Shown one piece after another: positions 7,400-13,411 of a stretch of DNA of 14,073 nucleotides. The stretch's first letter is position 1; each line of letters opens with the position of its first letter. The notes beneath the pieces were generated by a model. That model ran no database searches and was not told the DNA's origin. It saw only the letters and a program-made list of their open reading frames with translations. Source of the stretch: an uncultured Oscillospiraceae bacterium (GTDB taxonomy: Bacteria; Bacillota; Clostridia; Oscillospirales; Oscillospiraceae); contig CANQUO010000036.1 of the NCBI GenBank assembly GCA_947627085.1, positions 1 to 14,073 of the forward strand, read 5' to 3'. The position numbers were made by a program, and so were the translations under genes.

Positions 7400-8257
7400 T
7401 TACGCTTTGGCGATGTCCCGGTGGATGCACTCCACCTCGTGGCCCCGCCCCTCAAGATACCGCGCCAGCGCCTCGGTGACCGCCACGGAGCGGTGTTGAC
7501 CGCCGGTACAGCCGATGCACACCGTCAGGTTCATCTTTCCCTCCTCCTGATAATTGGGCAGGAGGAAATCTATAAGCTCCTCTAACTTCCCCAAAAACTC
7601 CCTGGCCTGATCGGAGCTGAACACATAGTCGTACACCTCGTCGTCAAGGCCGTTTTTTTCCGTGAGCTCCGGGACGTAGAAGGGGTTGGGCAAAAATCTC
7701 ACGTCAAATACAAGGTCCGCCTCTATGGGTATGCCGTACTTGTAGCCGAAGGACATGACCGACACCCTCAGCTTCTCCTCGACCCCCGCGCCGAAAAGCC
7801 TCTGGAGCGTCCGCTGGAGCCTTCCCAGTGTGAGGCCAGTGGTGTTTATGACAAAGTCCGCCCGGGCCCTGACGCCCTCCAGCATCTTCATCTCCCGGCG
7901 GACGGCATTCTCCAGCCCTCCGGCCTCCCCGTCCAGGGGGTGGCGGCGCCGGGTCTCCTTGTAGCGCTTGACGATGGTGTCCACCGTGGCATCGATGTAG
8001 AGTATCTTGTACTCGAACCCCGCCTCGCCCAGCTCATCCAGGGCCTTGAAAAGCTCGTCAAAGCCCTCCCGGGAGCGTATGTCCGACACCAGCGCCACAC
8101 GCTCGTAGCGCCCCCTGGTGGCGGCGCACAGCTCGGCGAATTTCGGTATCAGCGCCACGGGCATGTTGTCCACGCAGTAAAAGTCCAGGTCCTCCAGCGC
8201 CGCGGCCACCCGGCTCTTGCCGGCGCCGGAAAGGCCCGAGATTATAAGCATATCCAT
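7400..8257 (-). CDS. rapZ: RapZ/YvcJ family nucleotide-binding protein
   Basis: A 285-residue P-loop protein. Walker A is GLSGAGKS (8-15), followed by the family hallmark FYCVDNMP (26-33) and a Walker B-like stretch VALVSDIRSR (54-63). The C-terminal half ends in the conserved segment VCIGCTGGQHRSVAVTEAL (about 246-264), which forms the metabolite- and RNA-binding domain. In E. coli RapZ senses glucosamine-6-phosphate and directs RNase E to sRNA GlmZ. In Bacillus YvcJ binds and hydrolyses GTP and ATP and affects competence. Which role applies here is unknown. The first ATG is favoured over codon 3 by its ribosome site gaggtga (8264-8270), 6 bases upstream. It follows murB by 38 bases. yvcK, often the next gene, is absent. 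Confidence 0.96.
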   Translation of the reverse strand: MDMLIISGLSGAGKSRVAAALEDLDFYCVDNMPVALIPKFAELCAATRGRYERVALVSDIRSREGFDELFKALDELGEAGFEYKILYIDATVDTIVKRYKETRRRHPLDGEAGGLENAVRREMKMLEGVRARADFVINTTGLTLGRLQRTLQRLFGAGVEEKLRVSVMSFGYKYGIPIEADLVFDVRFLPNPFYVPELTEKNGLDDEVYDYVFSSDQAREFLGKLEELIDFLLPNYQEEGKMNLTVCIGCTGGQHRSVAVTEALARYLEGRGHEVECIHRDIAKA

Positions 8258-8295
8258 TGCGTATCACCTCAAAATGAGAGTGTTTTTATTTGATG

Positions 8296-9204
8296 TCACT
8301 TAATTATCCTGACCTCCGGCTCAAGCGTCACGCCGGAGCGCTCAAATACTCTCTTTTTCACGAGCTCCATAAGCTCAAATACGTCGTTGAAGGTAGCCTC
8401 CCCCGTATTGACGATGAACCCGGCGTGCTTTTCCGACACCTGAGCCCCGCCTAACGTAAGGCCCTTAAGCCCCGCCTCGTCAATGAGCTGAGCGGCGAAG
8501 CCGTTCTCCGGCCGCTTGAAGGTGCTCCCGGCGGAGGGCTGACTCAGGGGCTGTTTTTCACGTCTTAAGCGGTCCAGCTCCTCCATGCGCTCACGTATCC
8601 TCGCGGGGTCCCCGGGCCTGAGACGCAGTGTGGCGGAGAGTATGGCCTCCCCAGTCCCCTCAAACCGGCTGTGCCTGTATGAAAAACCGCACTCCGCCCC
8701 CGCGACGGTCCTCAGCGCGCCGGAGCCGTCAAGGTATGTCACGGCCTCCACCACGTCATGAAGCTCCCCGCCGTAGGCCCCGGCGTTCATATAGATGCCC
8801 CCGCCCAACGATCCCGGTATGCCGTGGGCAAACTCAAGGCCCGTGAGCCCCTCCTTCGCCGCGCCGGAGGCCACTCTTGAGAGCAGTACCCCCGCGCCGG
8901 ATATGACCGTGTCCCCGGCAAAGCGCAGGGTGTCGAGCCTGGCGGTGCCCAGCACCGCCAGCTTGTGGGAGCTGTCGGAAAAGAGCACATTGGAGCCGTT
9001 GCCAAGTATCATGTACTCTATTCCCCGGCGTTTAAGCTCCCTGACGGCCCAGACGAAGGCCTCGATGCTCTTGGGCTCGGCATATAAGCTCACCGCCCCG
9101 CCGACGCGGAAGGTGGTGTGCTTTCTCATGGGCTCGCCGAAAAATATTCCCGTCCCTGGGTAGCCTGAGTTCAGCTCCCGGGCAAACGCTTCAATTGGCT
9201 CCAT
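8296..9204 (-). CDS. murB: UDP-N-acetylenolpyruvoylglucosamine reductase MurB
   Basis: A 302-residue FAD enzyme that reduces UDP-GlcNAc-enolpyruvate to UDP-MurNAc with NADPH, the second committed step of peptidoglycan synthesis in the cytoplasm. The N-terminal FAD domain shows HTTFRVGG (29-36), ILGNGSNVLFSD (67-78) and FAHGIPGSLGGGIYMNAGAYGG (125-146, a flavin-binding run). YRHS (176-179) carries the conserved substrate arginine. The catalytic serine is S227 in PSAGSTFKRP. The acid E296 or its neighbour lies in TLEPEVRII near the end. The ATG overlaps the hprK TGA by one base (TGATG at 9206-9202), so translation is coupled. Length and motifs are complete. Confidence 0.97.
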   Translation of the reverse strand: MEPIEAFARELNSGYPGTGIFFGEPMRKHTTFRVGGAVSLYAEPKSIEAFVWAVRELKRRGIEYMILGNGSNVLFSDSSHKLAVLGTARLDTLRFAGDTVISGAGVLLSRVASGAAKEGLTGLEFAHGIPGSLGGGIYMNAGAYGGELHDVVEAVTYLDGSGALRTVAGAECGFSYRHSRFEGTGEAILSATLRLRPGDPARIRERMEELDRLRREKQPLSQPSAGSTFKRPENGFAAQLIDEAGLKGLTLGGAQVSEKHAGFIVNTGEATFNDVFELMELVKKRVFERSGVTLEPEVRIIK

Positions 9205-10145
9205 CAGTTATTCTCCAGACTGTCAAAATAGTCGTCAAGCTGCTCGGCGAAATCCTTGCCGGAGTTGAGGCCCATGCGCTTTTGCCTGTTGTTCATGGCC
9301 GCCACCTCGATTATAACCGCAAGGTTCCTCCCCGGCCTTATGGGCACCACGATATACGGCACCTTCACCCCGAGTATGTCTATCTCCTGAGTGTCCGTGC
9401 CCATGCGGTCGTAGGCGTTCTCGGCGTTCCAGTTTTCAAGCTTTATGACCAGGTCCACCTTCTCGCTCCACTTCACGGCCCCGTTGCCGAATATCCTGCG
9501 CACGTCCACCACGCCGATACCCCGAAGCTCGATGTAGTTGCGTATAAGGTCCGGAGCGGTGCCCGTGAGGGTGGTGGAGTTTACCTTTTTGATTATCACC
9601 GCGTCGTCGGAGATGAGATGGTGTCCGCGCTTTATGAGCTCAATGGCCGTCTCCGATTTGCCCATGCCGCTCTCGCCCAATATTAGCACGCCCTCGGAAT
9701 ATACCTCCAGAAACACCCCGTGGCGCATTATCTGGGGCGCCAGGGCGTTATTGAGCTTGGTGGTGAGCTCGATTATGAGCTCGCTCGTCTCCCGGTGGGA
9801 CTTGAGTATGGTGATATCGTGCTCACGGGCCGAGTCCAGCGTCCCCTCGGGTATGTTCACGTCGTGGGCGATTATGATGGCCGGCACTCCGCTGGCCATG
9901 AGCTTGTCGAGCTTGGTCCGGCGCTCCTCCTCGGAGAACTGCTGGAGGTACGCGTCCTCGTTCCAGCCCAGTATCTGGAGCCGGTCCGTGGCGAAGTTTG
10001 TGTAAAATCCGGTGAGCTGAAGTCCGGGCCTGTTGATGACGGCGGTGGTGATGAGCTTTTTCGTGTAGTCGGTGGAAGTAAAAAGGGGCTCTAAGCCGAT
10101 CTGCTCGGCCAAAAGCTTCAGCGGCATCCCGTGTAAGGTATCCAT
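9204..10145 (-). CDS. hprK: HPr kinase/phosphorylase HprK
   Basis: A 313-residue bifunctional enzyme that phosphorylates HPr on Ser46 with ATP or PPi and also removes that phosphate, setting carbon catabolite control in Firmicutes. Visible motifs: H142, Walker A GESGMGKS (157-164), the DD pair 180-181 (ISDD) for catalysis, the HprK signature ELRGIGVVDVRRIFG (206-220), and VPIRPGRNLAVIIEVAAMN (267-285). I chose the ATG at 10145 because gggaggg (10155-10161) sits 9 bases upstream. A frame-extending ATG at 10193 would add 16 residues, but lies before that site and near the predicted transcript start. It heads the minus-strand operon and overlaps murB. Its partner HPr is not encoded in this window. 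Confidence 0.96.
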   Translation of the reverse strand: MDTLHGMPLKLLAEQIGLEPLFTSTDYTKKLITTAVINRPGLQLTGFYTNFATDRLQILGWNEDAYLQQFSEEERRTKLDKLMASGVPAIIIAHDVNIPEGTLDSAREHDITILKSHRETSELIIELTTKLNNALAPQIMRHGVFLEVYSEGVLILGESGMGKSETAIELIKRGHHLISDDAVIIKKVNSTTLTGTAPDLIRNYIELRGIGVVDVRRIFGNGAVKWSEKVDLVIKLENWNAENAYDRMGTDTQEIDILGVKVPYIVVPIRPGRNLAVIIEVAAMNNRQKRMGLNSGKDFAEQLDDYFDSLENN

Positions 10146-10154
10146 TTTTATTCG

Positions 10155-10161
10155 CCCTCCC
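10155..10161 (-). promoter_or_regulatory. hprK ribosome binding site (decides start)
   Basis: The minus strand reads gggaggg, 9 bases before the ATG at 10145. This supports starting the protein at MDTLHGMPLK and not at the upstream in-frame ATG codons. Confidence 0.75.
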
Positions 10162-10208
10162 ATAATCACATGATCGTTTGCCGCAATTGGCATAATTGGT
10201 ATACTATA

Positions 10209-10237
10209 ATTTTATACAAAAACTGTCGTTTTGGCAA
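10209..10237 (-). promoter_or_regulatory. Predicted sigma-A-type promoter of the hprK operon
   Basis: On the minus strand, TTGCCA (10232-10237, 5 of 6 to consensus) is followed by 17 bases and TAAAAT (10209-10214, 5 of 6). Transcription would start near 10202, giving a leader of about 57 bases before the hprK ATG. The region is AT-rich, unlike the flanking genes. Confidence 0.6.
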
Positions 10238-10282
10238 TAGCTTACGCAATATAAATATTTTCTTCTCACGTGAAAATTTTTC

Positions 10283-10311
10283 TTGCATTTTTCGTTTGGT
10301 TCTGCTATTAT
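10283..10311 (+). promoter_or_regulatory. Predicted extended -10 promoter of rpmB
   Basis: TATTAT (10306-10311) is preceded by TGC, an extended -10. TTGCAT (10283-10288) lies 17 bases upstream as a weak -35. Start of transcription is expected near 10318-10320. It is divergent from the hprK promoter, with about 45 bases between the two -35 elements. Confidence 0.55.
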
Positions 10312-10319
10312 ATATAAGC

Positions 10320-10334
10320 TTATGTCAGACATAA
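10320..10334. promoter_or_regulatory. 7-1-7 inverted repeat at the predicted rpmB transcription start
   Basis: TTATGTC (10320-10326), one A, then GACATAA (10328-10334) is a perfect dyad. It sits at or just after the predicted start site, where an operator would act. Seven-one-seven geometry is typical of Fur-family operators (Fur, Zur, PerR), but the bases do not match their usual consensus. It could also fold as a 6-bp RNA hairpin with a 3-base loop. Confidence 0.4.
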
Positions 10335-10358
10335 ATTTTCTGCAAGGAGGTGCAGCAG

Positions 10359-10547
10359 ATGGCTAAGTGTGAATTTTGCGGCAAGGGCGTCTCATTTGGT
10401 ATTCAGGTGAGCCACTCCCACAGGAGATCCAACCGCACCTGGAAACCGAATGTAAAGCGTGTCAAGGCCGTGGTAGACGGCTCCCCCCGCCACGTTTACG
10501 TCTGTACCCGTTGCCTCCGCAGCGGCAAGGTCACCCGTGCGGTATAA
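10359..10547 (+). CDS. rpmB: 50S ribosomal protein L28
   Basis: A 62-residue protein beginning MAKCEFCGKGVSFGIQVSHS, followed by the L28 signature RRSNRTWKPN and ending in CTRCLRSGKVTRAV. It binds 23S rRNA in the large subunit. Two CxxC pairs (CEFC and CTRC) mark the zinc-binding (C+) form. The start is set by an ideal aaggagg (10344-10350) 8 bases before the ATG; a GTG three codons upstream overlaps that site and is unlikely. It is monocistronic, with its own AT-rich promoter region and a strong terminator, as is common for rpmB in Firmicutes. Confidence 0.97.
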   Translation: MAKCEFCGKGVSFGIQVSHSHRRSNRTWKPNVKRVKAVVDGSPRHVYVCTRCLRSGKVTRAV

Positions 10548-10563
10548 GCCGGACGTCTTTTTC

Positions 10564-10614
10564 GACAGTTAAAAAAAGCGTGGGAATTTTGTTCCCGCGC
10601 TTTTTTTAATTGTC
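10564..10614 (+). terminator. Bidirectional intrinsic terminator of rpmB and the glycosylation cluster
   Basis: A 23-bp stem with two G-T wobbles (10564-10586 with 10592-10614) closes on the loop ttttg. It includes seven A on the left and seven T on the right. The GC-rich part (agcgtggga/tcccgcgct) followed by a T-run gives a classic terminator on the plus strand. The mirror A-run makes it work equally on the minus strand for the GT-C gene. Confidence 0.88.
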
Positions 10615-10637
10615 TGCAAAGGCCAATGGCCTTTGCA
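10615..10637. repeat. Hairpin with CAAAGGCC arms
   Basis: tgcaaaggcc (10615-10624) and ggcctttgca (10628-10637) form a perfect 10-bp stem with loop aat. It directly abuts the rpmB terminator. The inner 8-base arms are identical to those of the hairpin at 622-649, 10 kb away. Confidence 0.5.
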
Positions 10638-10655
10638 TGCCTGTTTCCGCGCGTT

Positions 10656-10675
10656 TCCCCGTCCCCGGACGGGGA
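10656..10675 (-). terminator. GC-rich hairpin after the GT-C gene, no U-tract
   Basis: tccccgtc (10656-10663) pairs with gacgggga (10668-10675) around ccccg-type loop bases, 7 bases past the GT-C stop. No T-run follows on the minus strand, so it probably assists the two-way terminator further on. Confidence 0.4.
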
Positions 10676-10682
10676 TGCTTCT

Positions 10683-11987
10683 CTATTCCCCTCTCAGGGC
10701 GATCCCATAGTATGCGCGCATATAATCATTCGGCCAGCCGGAGGGGTCGGCGGTGAGATCGGCAAGGCCGTAGCTCGGGCTATATTTGGTGGACGGGCAA
10801 ATCAGCGGAACGGTGAGCTCCGTCTTGCCCTCCGCCTTCGCCGTCTCGATGGCCGTCTCCCGGAGGGACCAGTCCGTGTGGGTGGTCCAGATGTCATATA
10901 CCCCCGTCACTATCGACAGGGCGGTGACCACCGCCAGCGCCGCGCCGGCGCCCGCGCACACCTCCCCGCGGCCCTTCTCCACAAGTCCCGGGACGAGCAC
11001 CGCCACGGCCAGAATGAGCAGTGTGGCCGTGGTGCAGAAGCACCGCTCCGCGTAGTACGTGGCCACGGTGAGCATATAGTTTGCCGCCACGGCGCCGAAG
11101 GCCAGCACGGCGGACAGGCTCAGCCGCTCCGCGCCGATCTTCCGTAAAGCGCCCAGCGTCTCCGCTACGGCCCAGGCGCCTAAGAGCCACAGGCCGTGTG
11201 TCCTGAGCATGGACGTACACCGGTCGATATTGCGCAAAAACGTCTCCATATCAAGCTTGGCGCTCTTGGCGTTCATCTCCGCCGGCATGGACATCATCAG
11301 GATATACCCCACGGCGGCTGCAAGGATGGGTATCCACAGCCACGACCTCAGGCTTTTCTTTTTCCTTCCCAGAACGAGAAGCGCCGCCGCCAGAAACGCG
11401 CAGATGAACGAGGTGATCTCCGTGTACATGCCAAAGGGCAGGGCCAGGACGCAGAGAAGTATCCTCCTCCAAAGTGGCGGCTCCGCCCACCCCGTGAACC
11501 GCCGGATGTATGGCCGCAGAAAGAGCAGCCCAAAGAGAAGCGCCCACAGGTAGTTGACGGACCCCATCTGCCACAGGGCCACCTGACCGAACACAGGCAT
11601 GAAAACCCAAAAGGCGCAGAAGACCCCGGCCAAGAGCAGGGCATTGTGCCTCCCCTTTCCACGGGCGACGCCGTATATCGCCGCCATCAGCCCCGAGAAT
11701 ACGGATGCGTTTACGACGTCAAAAACCGCCTTGGGCCAGAGCATGAACAGCTGTCCCAGCCCGTGGCTGACGAGCCGGCCGTTAATGATCCGGGCGTGGG
11801 CGGCCATTGAGGGGAACACGTCCCACACCTTCTCGATCCACCACTGGGAGCTGAAGCTGATCATATAGGCGTAATCGTCCGCCACATAGTGGGTCAGCAG
11901 GTTGAGAACAAGCATAAATATCCAGATGAGCCCCAGCAGAATATATACGGCTTTTTTTGAGGAATTGATCCCCTTCAGCTTCTCCAC
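10683..11987 (-). CDS. GT-C-like polytopic membrane glycosyltransferase (DUF6056-like), third gene of a Gtr set
   Basis: A 434-residue protein with about 11 hydrophobic segments (roughly 13-32, 86-106, 115-132, 145-160, 174-190, 194-207, 216-233, 264-281, 291-310, 318-335, 344-362) and a soluble tail 363-434. HYVADDYAY (33-41) follows the first membrane segment. An acidic DD in the first external loop is typical of GT-C enzymes that use lipid-phosphate sugars. Next to a GT2 enzyme and a GtrA flippase, it fits the acceptor-specific transferase that moves the flipped sugar onto an envelope polymer outside the cell (inference). The start is GTG, 3 bases after the GtrA stop (TGAgccGTG), so translation is coupled. 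Donor sugar and acceptor are unknown. A flippase or polymerase role is less likely but not excluded. Confidence 0.65.
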   Translation of the reverse strand: MEKLKGINSSKKAVYILLGLIWIFMLVLNLLTHYVADDYAYMISFSSQWWIEKVWDVFPSMAAHARIINGRLVSHGLGQLFMLWPKAVFDVVNASVFSGLMAAIYGVARGKGRHNALLLAGVFCAFWVFMPVFGQVALWQMGSVNYLWALLFGLLFLRPYIRRFTGWAEPPLWRRILLCVLALPFGMYTEITSFICAFLAAALLVLGRKKKSLRSWLWIPILAAAVGYILMMSMPAEMNAKSAKLDMETFLRNIDRCTSMLRTHGLWLLGAWAVAETLGALRKIGAERLSLSAVLAFGAVAANYMLTVATYYAERCFCTTATLLILAVAVLVPGLVEKGRGEVCAGAGAALAVVTALSIVTGVYDIWTTHTDWSLRETAIETAKAEGKTELTVPLICPSTKYSPSYGLADLTADPSGWPNDYMRAYYGIALRGE

Positions 11988-11990
11988 GGC

Positions 11991-12446
11991 TCAGTCCCTC
12001 CCGCCGGTCTTTTTCTCCGCGAAGGCGAAAAACCGCTGACCGATGTAGTTGAGGACCACGAAAAGACCCATGCCCACCAGCATGGCCACGTTGTCCCGGA
12101 CCTTCACCGAGGCCCCGGAGAGTATGAGCCTCACAAGGGGACGCGCCGCGCCGTAGGCGATAAGATAGCAGACGCTTATCTCCAGCGCGAAGCGGACAAG
12201 GGTCCCCGCGCCCTTCTCCTTATTTTTGAAGGTGAAGTGCTTATTTAGGAAGTAGCTGAGGATACTGCCGAAGAAATAGTTGGCGGCGGTGGATATCCAG
12301 TAGCTCAGGTGCAGGAGATTATAAAAGGCGAACATGATGGCGGTGCCGAAAAGGGTGTTGACGACGCCAACCAGGATGAACTTCAGAAAGGTCTTGTCAA
12401 AGAACATCAGGACAAAGCCACGGAGCTTCTCTTTCAACTCAATCAC
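11991..12446 (-). CDS. GtrA family membrane protein (putative lipid-linked sugar flippase)
   Basis: A 151-residue protein with four hydrophobic segments (about 20-44, 48-67, 82-106, 118-142). It has the GtrA family signature LKFILVGVVNTLFG (21-34), NYFFGSILSYFLNKHFTF (56-73) and NYIGQRFFAF (133-142). Family members (Shigella phage GtrA, Listeria GtcA) are thought to flip polyprenyl-phosphate sugar across the cytoplasmic membrane. The start is GTG and overlaps the end of the GT2 gene by 8 bases (12439-12446), indicating coupled translation. The positively charged N-terminus (MIELKEKLRG) suggests it faces the cytoplasm. Confidence 0.88.
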   Translation of the reverse strand: MIELKEKLRGFVLMFFDKTFLKFILVGVVNTLFGTAIMFAFYNLLHLSYWISTAANYFFGSILSYFLNKHFTFKNKEKGAGTLVRFALEISVCYLIAYGAARPLVRLILSGASVKVRDNVAMLVGMGLFVVLNYIGQRFFAFAEKKTGGRD

Positions 12447-13356
12447 CGCACTCCCTTGAGATTATATATCTGGGCCTTCCCAGGCTCTGGCGGTATATCC
12501 TGCCTATATAATACCCCGCCACGCCAAGGCCGGCGAGTATCGCGGCCACCCCCAGTACGGCAAGGCACCCTAAAAATACGAGCCACCCGCCGGGGTCGCT
12601 TCCCAAAACGGCGTAGAGTATACCGGTAAGGACGGCGGCCAGGGCGAAGAGCACGCCAAACACCGTCGCCAGCTGCATTGGAGCCGTGGAAAAGGCCGTC
12701 ACCGACGATATGGCGTACCTGACAAGGCTCTTGAAGGACCACTTGGACTTGCCGGCGGTCCTCTCGGCTACGGAGAACTCAAGCTCCGTCCGTCTAAAGC
12801 CCACGAAGGCCGTGAGCCCACGGAAAAATACCTCCTGCTCCGGGAGGGACAACAGCGTGTCCACCACCTTCCGGTCCAAGACCATGAAATCCGAGGAGCG
12901 CTTCATGTCCAGCCCCGCAAGGCGGCTTATGACGGCGTAAAACCCGTTGGCGCAGACCTTGTGGAAAAAGGATTCCTTTCCCCTGTCGGCCTTGACGCCC
13001 TCCACCACCTCATAGCCCTGTTCCCACAGGGCGTACATCTCCGGGAGCCTCTCCGGCGGGTGCTGAAGGTCGCAGTCCATCACCGCGGCGCACCGGCCCC
13101 TCACGCGGGACAATCCCGCGAATACCGCCCGGTCCTTTCCGAAATTCCGGGAAAAGCTGACGCCCCGGACGTGAGCGTCCTTCTCATGGGCCCGCTCTAT
13201 GGCCTGCCAGGTGCCGTCCCTGGAGCCGTCGTCCACGAATATGAGCTCATATGGTATATTCGCTCCCTTGAGCACCCCGGCCACGGCGACGGCGGCCTTC
13301 TCCACCATGGCCTCCTCGTTGAAGGCGGGAATCACCACTGACATAAGCTTGTCCAT
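12439..13356 (-). CDS. GT2 family polyprenyl-phosphate glycosyltransferase (GtrB/DPM1-like)
   Basis: A 305-residue protein from the favoured start; an ATG two codons earlier (13362) is also in frame. Counting from that earlier ATG, the GT2 fold shows VIPAFNEE (10-17), VDDGS (43-47) and the DxD motif MDCDLQHPPE (95-104). RSSDFMVLDRK (155-165) and the AGKSKW motif (203-208) of the polyprenyl-phosphate group follow. Two membrane helices lie at about 227-253 and 259-288, and the family-typical tail GRIYRQSLGRPRYII is present. It would move a sugar from a nucleotide donor (UDP-glucose in characterised GtrB) to undecaprenyl phosphate on the inner membrane face. Donor identity cannot be read here. 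I prefer the ATG at 13356 because aaaggggg (13363-13370) touches the first ATG but stands 6 bases from the second. It is 49-55 bases downstream of der. Confidence 0.88.
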   Translation of the reverse strand: MDKLMSVVIPAFNEEAMVEKAAVAVAGVLKGANIPYELIFVDDGSRDGTWQAIERAHEKDAHVRGVSFSRNFGKDRAVFAGLSRVRGRCAAVMDCDLQHPPERLPEMYALWEQGYEVVEGVKADRGKESFFHKVCANGFYAVISRLAGLDMKRSSDFMVLDRKVVDTLLSLPEQEVFFRGLTAFVGFRRTELEFSVAERTAGKSKWSFKSLVRYAISSVTAFSTAPMQLATVFGVLFALAAVLTGILYAVLGSDPGGWLVFLGCLAVLGVAAILAGLGVAGYYIGRIYRQSLGRPRYIISRECGD

Positions 13357-13362
13357 ATCCAT

Positions 13363-13370
13363 CCCCCTTT
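13363..13370 (-). promoter_or_regulatory. Ribosome binding site that decides the GT2 start
   Basis: On the minus strand aaaggggg is followed directly by ATGGATATG. The first ATG has no spacer, the second has 6 bases, so the second is the likelier start. Confidence 0.65.
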
Positions 13371-13379
13371 TATCTATAT

Positions 13380-13408
13380 TTTAAACTGCCAGGAAGCCCG
13401 AAAAGCAA
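13380..13408 (-). promoter_or_regulatory. Candidate promoter for the glycosylation trio
   Basis: On the minus strand TTGCTT (13403-13408) is followed by 17 bases and TTTAAA (13380-13385). It is a moderate match, in the only AT-rich patch between der and the GT2 gene. The trio may instead be read through from der. Confidence 0.3.
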
Positions 13409-13411
13409 GTC

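Noticed and set aside
10376..10609. Overlapping open frame across rpmB
   Set aside because: It is an out-of-frame reading of rpmB that runs through its terminator.
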